Positions 45,058-56,600 of a DNA stretch of 64,000 nucleotides are shown here, piece by piece. The position numbers were made by a program, and so were the translations under genes. Below the pieces are notes generated by a model, which was not told where the DNA came from, did no database searches, and was given only the letters and a program-made list of their open reading frames with translations. Origin of the DNA: Lytechinus pictus (taxonomy: Eukaryota; Echinodermata; Echinoidea; Temnopleuroida; Toxopneustidae); contig NC_087252.1 of assembly GCF_037042905.1 (NCBI RefSeq), forward strand, positions 22,585,701-22,649,700. Direction: 5' to 3'. Position 1 is the first letter of the stretch. Each line of letters starts with the position of its first letter.

Positions 45058-46012
45058 TTATAAACCGTGTGGAGTAAAAGAATATTGACACCTAACAAAT
45101 CCCCAAGTTAAGGAGAAAATATGTCATGAACACATAAGATTATATATGGCCTGAAAGAGTGCACTGTTAGAAAATGTATCCTTAAGATAAAAGAAGTTCC
45201 TGCAGCAGTGTCTCGAGAACACTTGTAATCTTACCAGACTGCGTAATCTTACAGGAAATTGGTATTTGGTGTATGGAATCTTACAAATTTCCTTAAAGAA
45301 AACACAATTTTCCCCGTTTTAAACAGACCTGTTCTGTTAAATTGCAGAAAAATTCCTGTTTTATGAATTTACAGAATGATTCTGTTATTGCTTTCTGCAA
45401 AATCTTCTCTTTTTTCTGTAAAATCACGTTTTTCAACAGTGTGTGCCGTCCCAAATAATTTGATACCATATTAATGTGGTATGTGTTATAGCTTGGATGA
45501 TCAGAAGGTATTCGTTTCAGTGATGTAAATGTTGATTTGCGCCAATTAAAATAAGGCATCGTGGCTGCAATGAATGAATCCATATGTCAATGATGTCACA
45601 ATTCTACAACGGTTGTATTGAAATCCATATCAAAACACCTTTTCAATGATTTACATTATGATTGTTTAATAAACAGTTTTTAGTATCAATTGTCAAGTTA
45701 TTTTAATTGAAAGGGGATTTACAAATATGTTTGCTAACCCATGTAGGATTATCACATCATTGGCATCTGGATTCATTCATTGCAGTCATGCCTTACTTTG
45801 GCGCAAATCAAAATTTACAACGATGCAAAGATTACCTTCTGATCATCCAAGCGTTACTCACAAAATACATTAATATGGTATCAAATATTTGGGAGAGCAT
45901 ACCCTTTCAGGCCATATTATAATCTTATGTGTTCATGACATATTTTTTCCTTAACTTGGGGATTTGCGTGTCAATATTTTTTTACTCACACGGTTTATAA
46001 TGGAAATGTGGG
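45058..46012. mobile_element. long fold-back element, copy 2, with a nested MITE
   Basis: ATTATAAACCGTGTGGAGTA at the left and TACTCACACGGTTTATAAT-like sequence at the right are inverted. Inner arms match the copy at 19085-19930. The left arm is interrupted at 45165-45437 by a CACTG-ended MITE. The outer arms may extend to GGCGGTCTCC/GGGAGACCGC. Confidence 0.7.
45165..45437. mobile_element. nested MITE with CACTGTTAGAAAA / TTTTTCAACAGTG ends
   Basis: Inserted in the left arm of the 45-kb fold-back; the copy at 19.1 kb reads straight through the same place (GAAAGAGTATATTCTCCCA). Contains TTACAGAA/TTCTGTAA words. Non-coding. Confidence 0.65.
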
Positions 46013-46022
46013 AGACCGCTTA

Positions 46023-46023
46023 T

Positions 46024-46059
<36 letters not shown>

Positions 46060-46062
46060 CCA
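46023..46062. repeat. (TA)n microsatellite
   Basis: Alternating TA broken once by TACA, next to the end of the fold-back element. Confidence 0.85.
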
Positions 46063-46676
46063 TTGTTTTCTTCATCCATTTCTTTCACACAATATATCTA
46101 ATCAAAAATTTCCAAGTATATTACTATTTTAATTAGAATAATGTTCGGTATGATAATCACTATGATGGAAATATTTGCTTATTGTTATGTAATGTGGAAA
46201 ACTTATTATACATGTATATTTTTGTTTAATAATGTTATGTGGAAATAAATGGAAGTAGAATATCAGTCTCTTAGTTCTTCGCCATGATCTTCTATTTGGT
46301 AAGCTTCGTTTATAACTGCCTCCAGTTCATTCTTGCTCTTCTGTTTATTAAGACCATCATCCTTCGTCTACGTTTTTTTTTTTTGAAACAGAGAAGAAGG
46401 TTATTAACATGGATAAAAAATAGCACCTAAATCTATTTTGAAAAACCACTTGAGAGACTTGAAACAACAATCCAGTGCCTTGTCAGGGAGGAGCGAGAGG
46501 CATATACTATATGGGCCACGAAATTTGGAAATGTGATGGGGCAAAAGAGGGGGCAGAACAACTATTGAAAAGTTAGATCTTACGAACAAGTTAGAACGAA
46601 TCAAGAAGCCACTTGTGTCAAAAATTTGAAGGGGTTTCAGCGTGGCGTCTGCCCATGAAATTGGATGACATCTTTT

Positions 46677-47640
46677 TCATAGAAACCATCTAAGGACCAC
46701 CACCTTAATCACCACCATTATCAACATTACCCATAAAACCTTCACAATTATCACCATTGTAAAGGCATCACCATCAACATTTTTATTTGTCATCGCTACC
46801 ATTACTACCATCACCATTATCAACATTACCATTATCACCATAATCTTCACCACCATCACCATGATCACATTATTATAGCCGTCAGTGATCAACATTACCA
46901 CCTGTACCGTCATCACCATACCCTAAAATGTCATCACCATCACTGCCATTACCACCATATGATCATCGTCATTACCATCACCATCATGATGATCATCACC
47001 TGGGATCATCAACACTCCCATCATCATCTCCGCTATCACCACCAGTTCCATCATCGTCATTATCATCATCCTCGTCATTTCCATAACCACCATTCACAGG
47101 GATGTCAGCTTAGCGTCTGCCCATGACATTGGATGACATCTTTTTCATAGAAGCCATCTCAGGACCACCACCTTAATCACCACCATTACCAACATTACCC
47201 ATAAAACCTTCACAATTATCACCATTGTAAAGGCATCACCATCAACATTTTTATTTGTCATCGCTACCATTACTACCATCACCATTATCAACATTACCAT
47301 TATCACCATAATCTTCACCACCATCACCATGATCACATTATTATCGCCGTCAGTGATCAACATTACCACCTGTACCGTCATCACCATACCCTAAAACGTC
47401 ATCACCATCACTGCCATTACCACCATATGATCATCGTCATTACCATCACCATCATGATGATCATCACACGGAATCGTCACCACTCCAATCATCACCTCCG
47501 CTATCACCACCAGTTCCATCATCGTCATTTTCATCATCCCACGGAATCGTCACCACTCCAATCATCACCTCCGCTATCACCACCAGTTCCATCATCGTCA
47601 TTTTCATCATCCCGTCATTTTCCATAACCACCATTACCCT
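46677..47640. repeat. tandem 468-bp duplication of CAT/CAC-rich sequence
   Basis: Segments starting near 46660 and 47128 are almost identical (GGATGACATCTTTTTCATAG begins both) with a period of 468 bp. A further 72-bp duplication (CACGGAATCGTCACCACTCC) is at about 47467 and 47539. It directly flanks the orphan SLCO exon. Confidence 0.85.
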
Positions 47641-47732
47641 TACATTTCCATGGCCGTTAGTCACGCTCATCCTCAAAATTATCATTAGCGTCACCACCAC
47701 CATCACCACTAGCGTCATCGCTGTGTCCTCAC

Positions 47733-47940
47733 CCGTAGCTTTTCCTTGATAGAGAAATACATGCAGGTTACACACAGAACGGCAACACCCTGTAGAGCCA
47801 TGGCGGTACCAAAGTATAGGACATCCTGTATCGCTTGTTATCGTACACCCAGCAAGAACCCCTGTCGCCATCACTCATCTGCCAGTGGATGCATACCGAA
47901 TTGATAAAGGCGCCAAAATAGATCGGAGCAAGGAAGAATC
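47733..47940 (-). pseudogene. SLCO: orphan duplicated SLCO exon (TM11-TM12), frameshifted
   Basis: Homologous to SLCO exon 9 over its whole length, with an acceptor (CAACACAG|GA) and donor (CTACGG|GTGAGG) both kept. It is 208 bp against 206: two extra bases near the TM12 start (TATACTTTGG against TATTTTGG) shift the frame. Before the shift it encodes FGAFINSVCIHWQMSDGDRG. No other SLCO exons are recognised nearby on either side, so it is either a relic of a second tandem gene whose other exons were lost, or an isolated duplication. Assembly error at the 2-bp site is possible. Confidence 0.85.
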
Positions 47941-48171
47941 CTGTGTTGAACGAAGCATGCGCGTTAGAATAAAGAGTAAAGAATTTCTATCTCCTTCAGC
48001 AGTTTTACTTTAGGGTCGGCAATGCTGCTAAATAAAGTTTTGTTGGAATTCTCCTCCAATCATTCCATTTACAAAAAAAATATAATCTGAAGAAATCCTT
48101 CCCAGGGTCTGAGGTGCGCACTCATTTTTCCTACGACCCTTTCTTCCTATTTTCTTATATTGTACACAGCA

Positions 48172-48407
48172 AAAACTGTGGTGTTAACCGGTGTATACAG
48201 AGGACCACATCAGTTATTTTACACTGATGTTAAATTGACAGTGTTAGTTTAACACCTATGGGTGTACACCTTTGGTTGTTACATTTACACTCTTTGGTGT
48301 TATATTCAATCTCTAGGGTGTAATTTCAACACCTCAGGGTGTGGTCCTCTATTAACACCAATTGGTGTCAGTTTTAACACTACAGTTTTTACAGTGTAAC
48401 ACAGTTT
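48172..48407. mobile_element. MITE rich in GGTGT words, ACTGTAAAAAC ends
   Basis: Left ACACAGCAAAAACTGTGGTG is mirrored by AACACTACAGTTTTTACAGTGT at the right (partial), with GAGGACCACA/TGTGGTCCTC inner arms and many GGTGTT/AACACC repeats. Confidence 0.7.
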
Positions 48408-48807
48408 GGGAGTTTGGACTTTCATTTCTTTAAAGTCTCCCTTCAATTTAAAACCCCAGAAGATGCAGAAGTGCAAAGTGCAATCTTGCCCATATCGGAA
48501 TTAGGACCTCAAAATCTGCCTTTTTACGGAGGAGATAATGAGGCGAGATTTTAGTATAACGTTTGTTTTAACTATATAGACGCGTTGACGATGTTGAAAA
48601 AGACGCCGGATGCTCTTCATTAGAGTATAGCATTTTTATGCAACATTTTACGATAGTACCAGATGACTCTTGTCTTGTCTTGTCTCGGGTTAAGTCGGCA
48701 TATGCAGACTTGCTGTACTCCGCCAACTTTATTGATGTGTGTGAAATCACCAAGTAAGCAGGTCACTTGCTAGGTTTTTGATTGAGTTTGGATTTGAAAG
48801 AGTCTAA

Positions 48808-49629
48808 TTAGTTTATCAATGTTGTGTCCATGTTTAACTCGTTCCAATCTTTGGTAGTTCGAGGGAAGAAGCTGTATCTATGAGCATCCCTTTTGACTAG
48901 TAGACGCTGGAGCTTGATACTATTTCCTCTAGTCTGCCGGGTGTTTTGCTGGATGAAGTTTTTGGGGTTGATGGCAACAAGACCTTTGATTATTTGGAAC
49001 ATTAGGCTCAGTCTACTGTATTTCCGTCTGTCTTCCAATGAGTCCCATTCTAAGGCCAGTAACATGGTTGTGACGCTACTGGTTTGTCTGTAGTTCCCCA
49101 TACAGAAACGAGCTGCCTTTCTCTGAATGGCTTCTATTTTCTGGGTATCCTTCTTGTAATGGGGATCCCATGCAGGGGAGGCGTATTCCAGGATTGGTCT
49201 CACCAACGTTTGGTAGGAAAGTTGTTTTATTTCCTTGGGAGCAGACCAAAAGTTCCTTCTCAGGAAACCGAGTACTCTGGAAGCTTTGGAGCAGACTTTG
49301 TTGATCTGGGCGTCCCAGCGCATCCTGTTATCCATTTCAACACCAAGGTAAGAGCATGTAGACACTTCTTGTAGTTTTTGGCCACAGAAGGTGTAATCTC
49401 TTTCTGTAGGAATCTGTACTGCCTTGGATGGTATTTTCATGATGACACATTTGGCTGGATTGAAGGACATGGCCCATTTATTCTGCCACTCTTCTAGTTT
49501 TGACAGATCGTCTTGGAGGATTTGAAAGTCATTAGAATTTGTGCCAGAAGTGTAAATGACACAATCATCGGCGAACAGCCTTGTCGTTGACAGGAGGCCA
49601 TCAGGTAGATTATTGATGTACATAAGACT
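48808..49629 (-). pseudogene. 5'-truncated non-LTR retrotransposon RT fragment
   Basis: Open for about 271 residues from MYINNLPDGL through FADDCVIYT, typical RT palm motif, then thumb-like LGVEMDNRMRW, SYQTLVRPILEYASPAWDP and AARFCMGNY. The endonuclease and fingers are absent; homology stops abruptly at about 49629. Its 3' UTR lies towards 48570. It is a different family from the 32.7-kb element. A dead copy by truncation. Confidence 0.88.
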
Positions 49630-49850
49630 CGGACTCGTCGAGATCCTAGCTAGCTCGATGACGTACCCATGTGTTTCATATCCTCATAATGAAATCACTG
49701 TTGTTCAAGCTATATATTCTTTAAAAAAAAAGAGCAGCAAAATATACTGAGAAAACGTAATAAAGTAAAGAAACTACAGCTAGGCCTAACCCTTCTACCC
49801 GATGCCCTCAAAGGGGAAGTTCAACATGAAAAACAGTTTATTGTTTCTGT

Positions 49851-50115
49851 TTATTTCTGTTTATGGTAACTCCCGCAGGAACTCGGCAAGTCAGCATTTT
49901 GCTGGTAAACGTCAAGCTGGTATATATATAACCAGTTACCTCGGAAACATTTTACGTCTAGGTTACCTAATCAGTCATAGTGGCTGACGTTTTATAGACG
50001 ACAGATATCACTCTCGGGCCTTTTTATCAAAGTGGCGACAATGGCAGAGTTGGGATTCGAACTCACAACCTTGCGATTATGAGTCGAATGCTCAAACCAC
50101 TGGACCACACGACCC
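49851..50115 (-). mobile_element. tRNA-derived SINE, copy 2
   Basis: Minus-strand head GGTCGTGTGGTCCAGTGG (A-box region) and GAGTTCGAATCCC (B box), then a body with TCAGCCACTATGACTGATTA and a tail AGTTACCATAAACAG. Better preserved than the copy at 22030-22307. Confidence 0.82.
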
Positions 50116-50545
50116 TGAAACGACTCTGAAAAATAGCACCAAAATTTTTTAAAGAATAATTGTGAAGATTTGAGAAAATTTATCAAAGATTAATAAAAGT
50201 TATTTTAAAAAAAAATTTGTAACGTCATATCTGTGCTGAAAGCTTCCCAACATGGTAAAATCAATTAAATGTTATTTTCTTTACATGGTTTTTTTTTTGT
50301 ACCTTCAGGACCAATTACAGACAAGTTCTTTCACCCCTGCTTCTGAGACTTCATGGTGAACTTCCCCTTTAATTCGAACGCCCTCATTGGTACTGGTGGG
50401 GCAAGGAGAATAGATATGTAACTAATGAAAACAACTCTCATCTTCGTCCCTTCGACGTCGTTTTTACTTTTTACATAAGCATAACGTCAAGTCATCTAAT
50501 TTTTTTATCGAGAAGTTTCATCTATCCCATCGTAATCTTTCAGAA

Positions 50546-50620
50546 ATGACTTCAAATCGGAAGAGTTCTGAGACGAAGAGTCGGGAGAATGCAGCATTTC
50601 TCAAGATGCGGGTTGAAGAG
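50546..50620 (+). CDS. coiled-coil gene exon 1 (residues 1-25)
   Basis: ATG at 50546; ends GAAGAG|GTATAA in phase 0. Too short for a stand-alone frame; supported by phase and heptad continuity with exon 2. Confidence 0.65.
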
Positions 50621-53600
50621 GTATAAAAAGTAGGCCTAGTAAATTTCAGTCCCATACGTGAAGAATTATGCTGGCTTCTTTGTGACAGAATTGATTGCAA
50701 ACGCACGCGCACCGATTAACATAGACAGCTGGCAGCCGTCTGTTTCGAGGAGTTTTTAAACATTTTTTTATTTTTTTAATTTCTCCTCATACACAGACGG
50801 CTCGCTATCGTGCAGCCACCATTAGGGAACTTACAATGCAAAATCCCCCCGTCGGGGCTCTTCAATTTTTGTCTTTAATGAATCAAACTTTTGAAAATTA
50901 ACGCGACCGAAATGCAAATTAATATTCCCTCTTGGCATTAATTGCCAAAAAACGGGGAAAATCAAGTTAAAAGGAACAAAAACAGTGACTTACCTTGGCT
51001 GTCGCGCAACTTCACTGCCCTGTTTTATCCGAACTTAATACACATAAACATATGATTGAGTCCCCTGTACAGATGCAGATCGCGCTAGAACTTCGGTCTC
51101 TGTAGGCCTATTTGGTGAGCGAAGCCAACGGAGTTCAGCTGAACAACCAACATAACAGAGACCGAAGCTTTTGGTCTACGATTAACATTAAAATTTAAGA
51201 CTCAAGTCTCAGAGCTGTGCCTCCGGGACGGTTCTGGTTGTACAATATTGATGTCTTGATTATAGAATTACAGGTGCATTTGGTGAATAAGTATAGCAGT
51301 AGGGTGTCTGAAGCCACACTGAAAAGTGTCGGCATAAAACAGGCTGATTTAGGACTAGGTCTCTAGGAGAAAATATGGCACATTTTTTTCGGGAGGTTCA
51401 GGCTACTAGAAAAATGTGATCTGAATTGATTATTAACTTGTGTTTGGCATGTATGGAAAGAGAAAATTCAGGGGCTCCTTTTGACAGTAAGGACAAGTTT
51501 ATATGATCATTTTAAATAAGGATTTAGAGATAAATTGCAAACCCTTATTTTTGTGTGTTGAGATTGCCATTTCCCCATGCGTTTTCTATGACTATGGGAA
51601 AATTAAATTTCTGTTTTGCACAATTTTTTCACTTTGTCGCAATTTTTCATTGTGATCTGGTTTCCAAATCTTTATAAAAATCATACCATCAGAAAGAGCA
51701 TAAAAAATTCTATTGGACTCTTTATGGACAAGTTTTTGGCATTAATAATAAATTTATGACAGCTCTCGGAAGCTAAAAATTTGGATTTGTGTGTGTCCAT
51801 TTCTTAACTACACAGTCTATGGCAGAGAAATGCTGAAAATTGACCTAATTTCATTCTTCTTTTTTGCAGCCAATAATTTGATTTTTTTTCAAAAATGTTA
51901 CATTTCTGTCAGTCTGAAGGTCATTTCTCTTCAAATTCACAAAGAAAATGTGATATTTTCTTGAAATAAGAAAAATAATTTTTTTCTCCAGACACCCTAA
52001 TAGCAGCGTAAGCTACCCAGAATTTGACCATGCTGTTTTATATTATAGCTTTTTTAAACCCTTTTTTGCAATAATTTTGTTATGAAAATAAAATTTCTTT
52101 TCACACTGACTGTGCATCAATGTTGTTGAATGTTGTTTTCGATTTTGACTTGCAATGTTTATTTATTCCTATCTCAATATTTCATTCAAGAATCTTGTAA
52201 TATATCGCCATGTTTTGTGCCATGCCGTGCCCGCCAGTTGTTTTGACAGAGAGCCCCGCCCTCTCTTCGACATAGCTAGGCATCCTCGGCTTACTTACAG
52301 CAACAAAAAATATTTAAAGCACTTGATTTGTCATAAAAAATACCTCAAAATAATCCTCAACACCTAAAACCTAATGAAACTTACCTAAAACTAAAAGTTA
52401 CGGAAATTTCATATAACTTCTCCAAAAGTAACAAAATGGATGAAAAGTGTAGAAAAATGTGTTCGTAGACGAAATTGGTTCTCGCTCAGCTGTATGTCGC
52501 ATGCAGGCGCGTTCACACTTAGTATACCCATCTTGTGTGTAAACATTGGTGTGCACTAGTGAAAATCCATGAAATTCATTATACAAGCCTACATGTATAT
52601 ATATGTGCCTTCTATTTTTTATAAAATTTAATGAGATCCTAATTTTGTTTTGGCCTATTTAGACCTGCCAACCAGTACGATTTAGCCGTATTTAGTACGT
52701 TTATGCAACCGAAATACGGCAGTACGTTTTTTCTTTGAAAAATATGTTTTTTTTTAAAAAAAAAAAAACTAAATCGTAATTTATTGAGAAAAATAATCTC
52801 TATATGTCTCTTTTCATAAAACGTGCACAAATATGGTTATTAGATCAATGTAATTTCATGTAACTTGTTTTTTTTTTCAATCATTTTGTTCAAACCAGGG
52901 TGAAGATATACACATGTTTTAATTTTTTTTTTTTCATCTGCAAGAGCAGTGCGCATTTTAGCTTGCATGCAGCTTGATCGCCGCGATGAGCGAGTGCGCC
53001 AAGCATTTTATTATGAAATACACTTTTTTTGGGAAAAATACAGTTTTTTTTATCACAAAATACAGTTTTTCATTCCCAGAGGTTGGCAGGTCTGCCTATT
53101 CTATGATGAACTTTGGGGCATCAAAAATATCTAGAGATGGAAGGACTCTGACTCCCTGGCCCGTATTCTGAAGTCAGGTTTAAGTTAAACTCAGGTTTTA
53201 AGTTGTGGTTTGAGTATGGACAGCCAAAAGTATCAAATTGTTAAATTAAGTTGTACGTTTCTTATGTTTGCTGTGCTCTTTCCTGATTCATCGATGGTGA
53301 AGACAATAATCTGTATATACTTCCTAGACAATTATGAATGATTTGAGAGCCAAATGAGCTGAAATATTATATCCCTACTGTTAGTGATTTATGTAACAAT
53401 TGGCTGTCCATACTTAAACCACAACTTTATACCTGAGTTTAAGTTAAACCCGACTTCAGAATACGGACCCCTGAAATTTGTGTGAAATGAATGGGTGCAT
53501 CGATATTGGGCACCATTCTTTTTTAATCTAAAAATGATAGGCCGTTGTTTATGCTCCTTCCAAGTCCAATTTTTGTATTCTGTTCTTAAAGGGATGGTCC

Positions 53601-56600
53601 AGACTGAAAATGTAAATAGAGTAAAATTCACAAAGCAAAATGCTGAAAATTTCATCAAAATCGGACAACAAATAACAAAGTTATTGACTTTTAAAGTTTA
53701 TCAATTTTTGTGAAAACACTTATATGCACATCATCATAAATATTTATTAGGTGGGCTGATCATGATGTCATATCCCCACTTTCCTTTTTCTTATGTTATT
53801 ACATGATATCATAATTGATTCATTTTTTCATATGTGTAAATGATTTGTCTCCATTATGATGAAATAAGTTGGGGCAATAAAAAACTAGTGCACTTAATCA
53901 GTTTCTCAATCCGATTGATTTAGTTCTTGGTAGAAAATTTTTGAATAAACCTAATTTCATGTAATAAAATGCAAAAGAACAAGTCTGGATATGACATCAG
54001 CCCACCTCATAAACGTAAAGACATGCCTAGAACTGTTTCACCAGAATAGTGCAAATCTTTAGATTCAAACACTTTTTTATTTGTTATCCGATTTTGATGA
54101 AATTTTCAGCAGTTTGCTCCGTGAATTTTACTCTATTTATTGAGATATAAATATCTCCAGCCTGGACTATCCCTTCATAAAAATACAATCCATACTCTTA
54201 CTCATTGCATTACACCATCCAAAGTATGCACATCTTTTGATTCATGATATTCTCTGATATGATTCAGAAACACATATTTTGCAACATTGTTTTGTTGTGG
54301 AGTGCAGAAATCCAAGCAAGCATCTGTAAATTGTATTTTTTCATTTTTTAAAAACATTTTTTCCTCATAATTCCACAGCTTGAGTCGGAAGTAAGTTCTC
54401 TGAAGAAAAGACTTGATGGACTAAGAAAGGCTAAGAATACGACTGTTCTGAAGAAAGAGAAGGAGTATGTTTCGGTGGGAGCATCAGAATCAAATAGAGC
54501 AAGTAAAAGGTATTTCAATCACCTGTCTAATATTAATAAGCAGGTGCAGATCCATTAGGGTTGGACACAATACCAGTTTTGGGGCCATATTGTTTTTACA
54601 CAATAGTCGGCCTCTCAAAACTATGGCTCGTATTCTGAAGCCAGGTTTAACTTAGACCATGGTCTAACTCTGTGCTAAAATTATGGGAAGCCAAAAGTGT
54701 CAAAATTTTTATTAAGTTGTATGTTTCTTATGTTTGCTGTCCTCTTTCCTGATTCATTGATGGTGAAGACAATCATCTTTTTATACTTCCTAGACAATTA
54801 TGAATGATTTGAGAGCCAAATTAGCTGAAATATGACATCTCTACTGTTACTGATTTATGTAACAATTGGCTATCCATACTTAAAACACAACTTTAAACCT
54901 GAGTTTAAGTTAAACCCGACTTCAGAATACAGGCCTGGATCCATGCCTGCTATAAAGACCACAACCCTTGCGCGGAATTCTTTATTTAAATATTGAGATG
55001 ATTGATACAGGAGCCTGCTACAAAGGCCACTTATTCATAAAAAGCAACCTTACTCAACTTTCTTTGGTGGTACAGATATATGGATAGTTGTCCTTCTGGG
55101 GGACTTAAAGGGGAATGAAACCTTTGGAACAAGTTGGCTTCTGTGGAAACAGAAAAATCAAAGAATAAGATCGAAGCAAGTTTGAGAAAAATCGGACAAA
55201 TAATGAGAAAGTTATGAGCATTTGAATATTGCGATCACTAATGGCAATGCGACAAATATTTGTGATGTCACATGTGAACAACTTTCCCTTTGATGGGATA
55301 TAAAATACCCTGAAAATGTCTATTTTTGCTCTTAGGGTGATACACACTCTTTATCCATAATGTATTCTTTGAAAATCTGTATTACATGCCCTCCTATAGA
55401 AAGAATATGTGATCTTCTCATAGATGTGATAAAAGAGGCATTTTTAAGTGAAATATATAGAAAAGTAATGGGAAAGTTGTTCACATGTGACATCACACAT
55501 CTTTGTTGCATTGCCATAGTGAGGATCTCCATAGCATTGGTGATCGCCATATTCAAATGCTCATACCCTTCTCACTATTTGTCCGATTTTTCTCAAACTT
55601 TCGTTGACTGATCTGTTTCTTTGATTTTTCTGTTTTCACACAAGCTATCTTGTTCTAAAGGTTTCATTCTCCTTTAATTTTTGGTTAAAAACCTTTTCTT
55701 TCTTTTTTTTTCGCTTGTCAAATTTTTCCTCGGAAAAAATGTGCCCCCCCTCCCTTTGGAAAATCCTGGATCCGTCCCAGATTGAAGGTAAGGAATCTTA
55801 GACTAAATGGTTCATAAATCATACTTTTAAGTCTTGCCATCAGTCATAATTCTATCAGTTAATTGCAAATTCAAAGTTGAAATCAATTGCTGGTTCTTTT
55901 CTTGCACCAAGATATGGGTATAAATAGGACTTCTTTAGTTAACATTGATCTGTCACTTGTAAATTCTGAACATTTTCTTGCCACACCCCCTTTGATAGAC
56001 GGTTTATTTCCAATTTGTCTAATGCCAATTGTCCAATTGCCAACTCATCTACTAACATTTGGTCAACCATCAATTTATCCACTCACCGCATGGTCTACTT
56101 TCATTTAGTCTAATGCCATTCCGTCTAACAACCAGTTGGTCCAATAGCAATTTATTCCATACCAGTTGGTCTAATTGATCTAAGTGTTAAATTGTGCAAA
56201 ATGAATGAAAATGAAATGGATATTAGACCAACTGGTTATGAGACGAAAAGGTCATAGACGAAATGATGATTACACGAAGTGATAATTGGACTAGATGGAT
56301 AATGGACCAAATGGTTGTTAGACGAAATGGCATTATACTAAATGAAAGTAGACCATTTGATGAGGGGACGAGACTGATAGCTAATAACTGACGTTATTCA
56401 ATGTTGCCTGGGCAGATTAGGAAAAAAAACAATGCTTCTCTATAGTTCTCTGGAATTACTTTGTGTCCTTTTCATTCACATTAACAGGCCGTCCATTTCA
56501 GAAGATAAGAGCAGTGAACTTCAGAAAAAATTAAAAGATCTGAGTCTTCAACACGCAGACGAGATGAGTGCCTTGAAGAAGAAACACAGTGCCGATCTTA

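Noticed and set aside
50994-51050. Minus-strand CCAAG|GTAAGT donor that could end a first exon of a second SLCO gene
   Set aside because: There is no ATG and no downstream exons other than the lone frameshifted one; a good donor alone is not enough.
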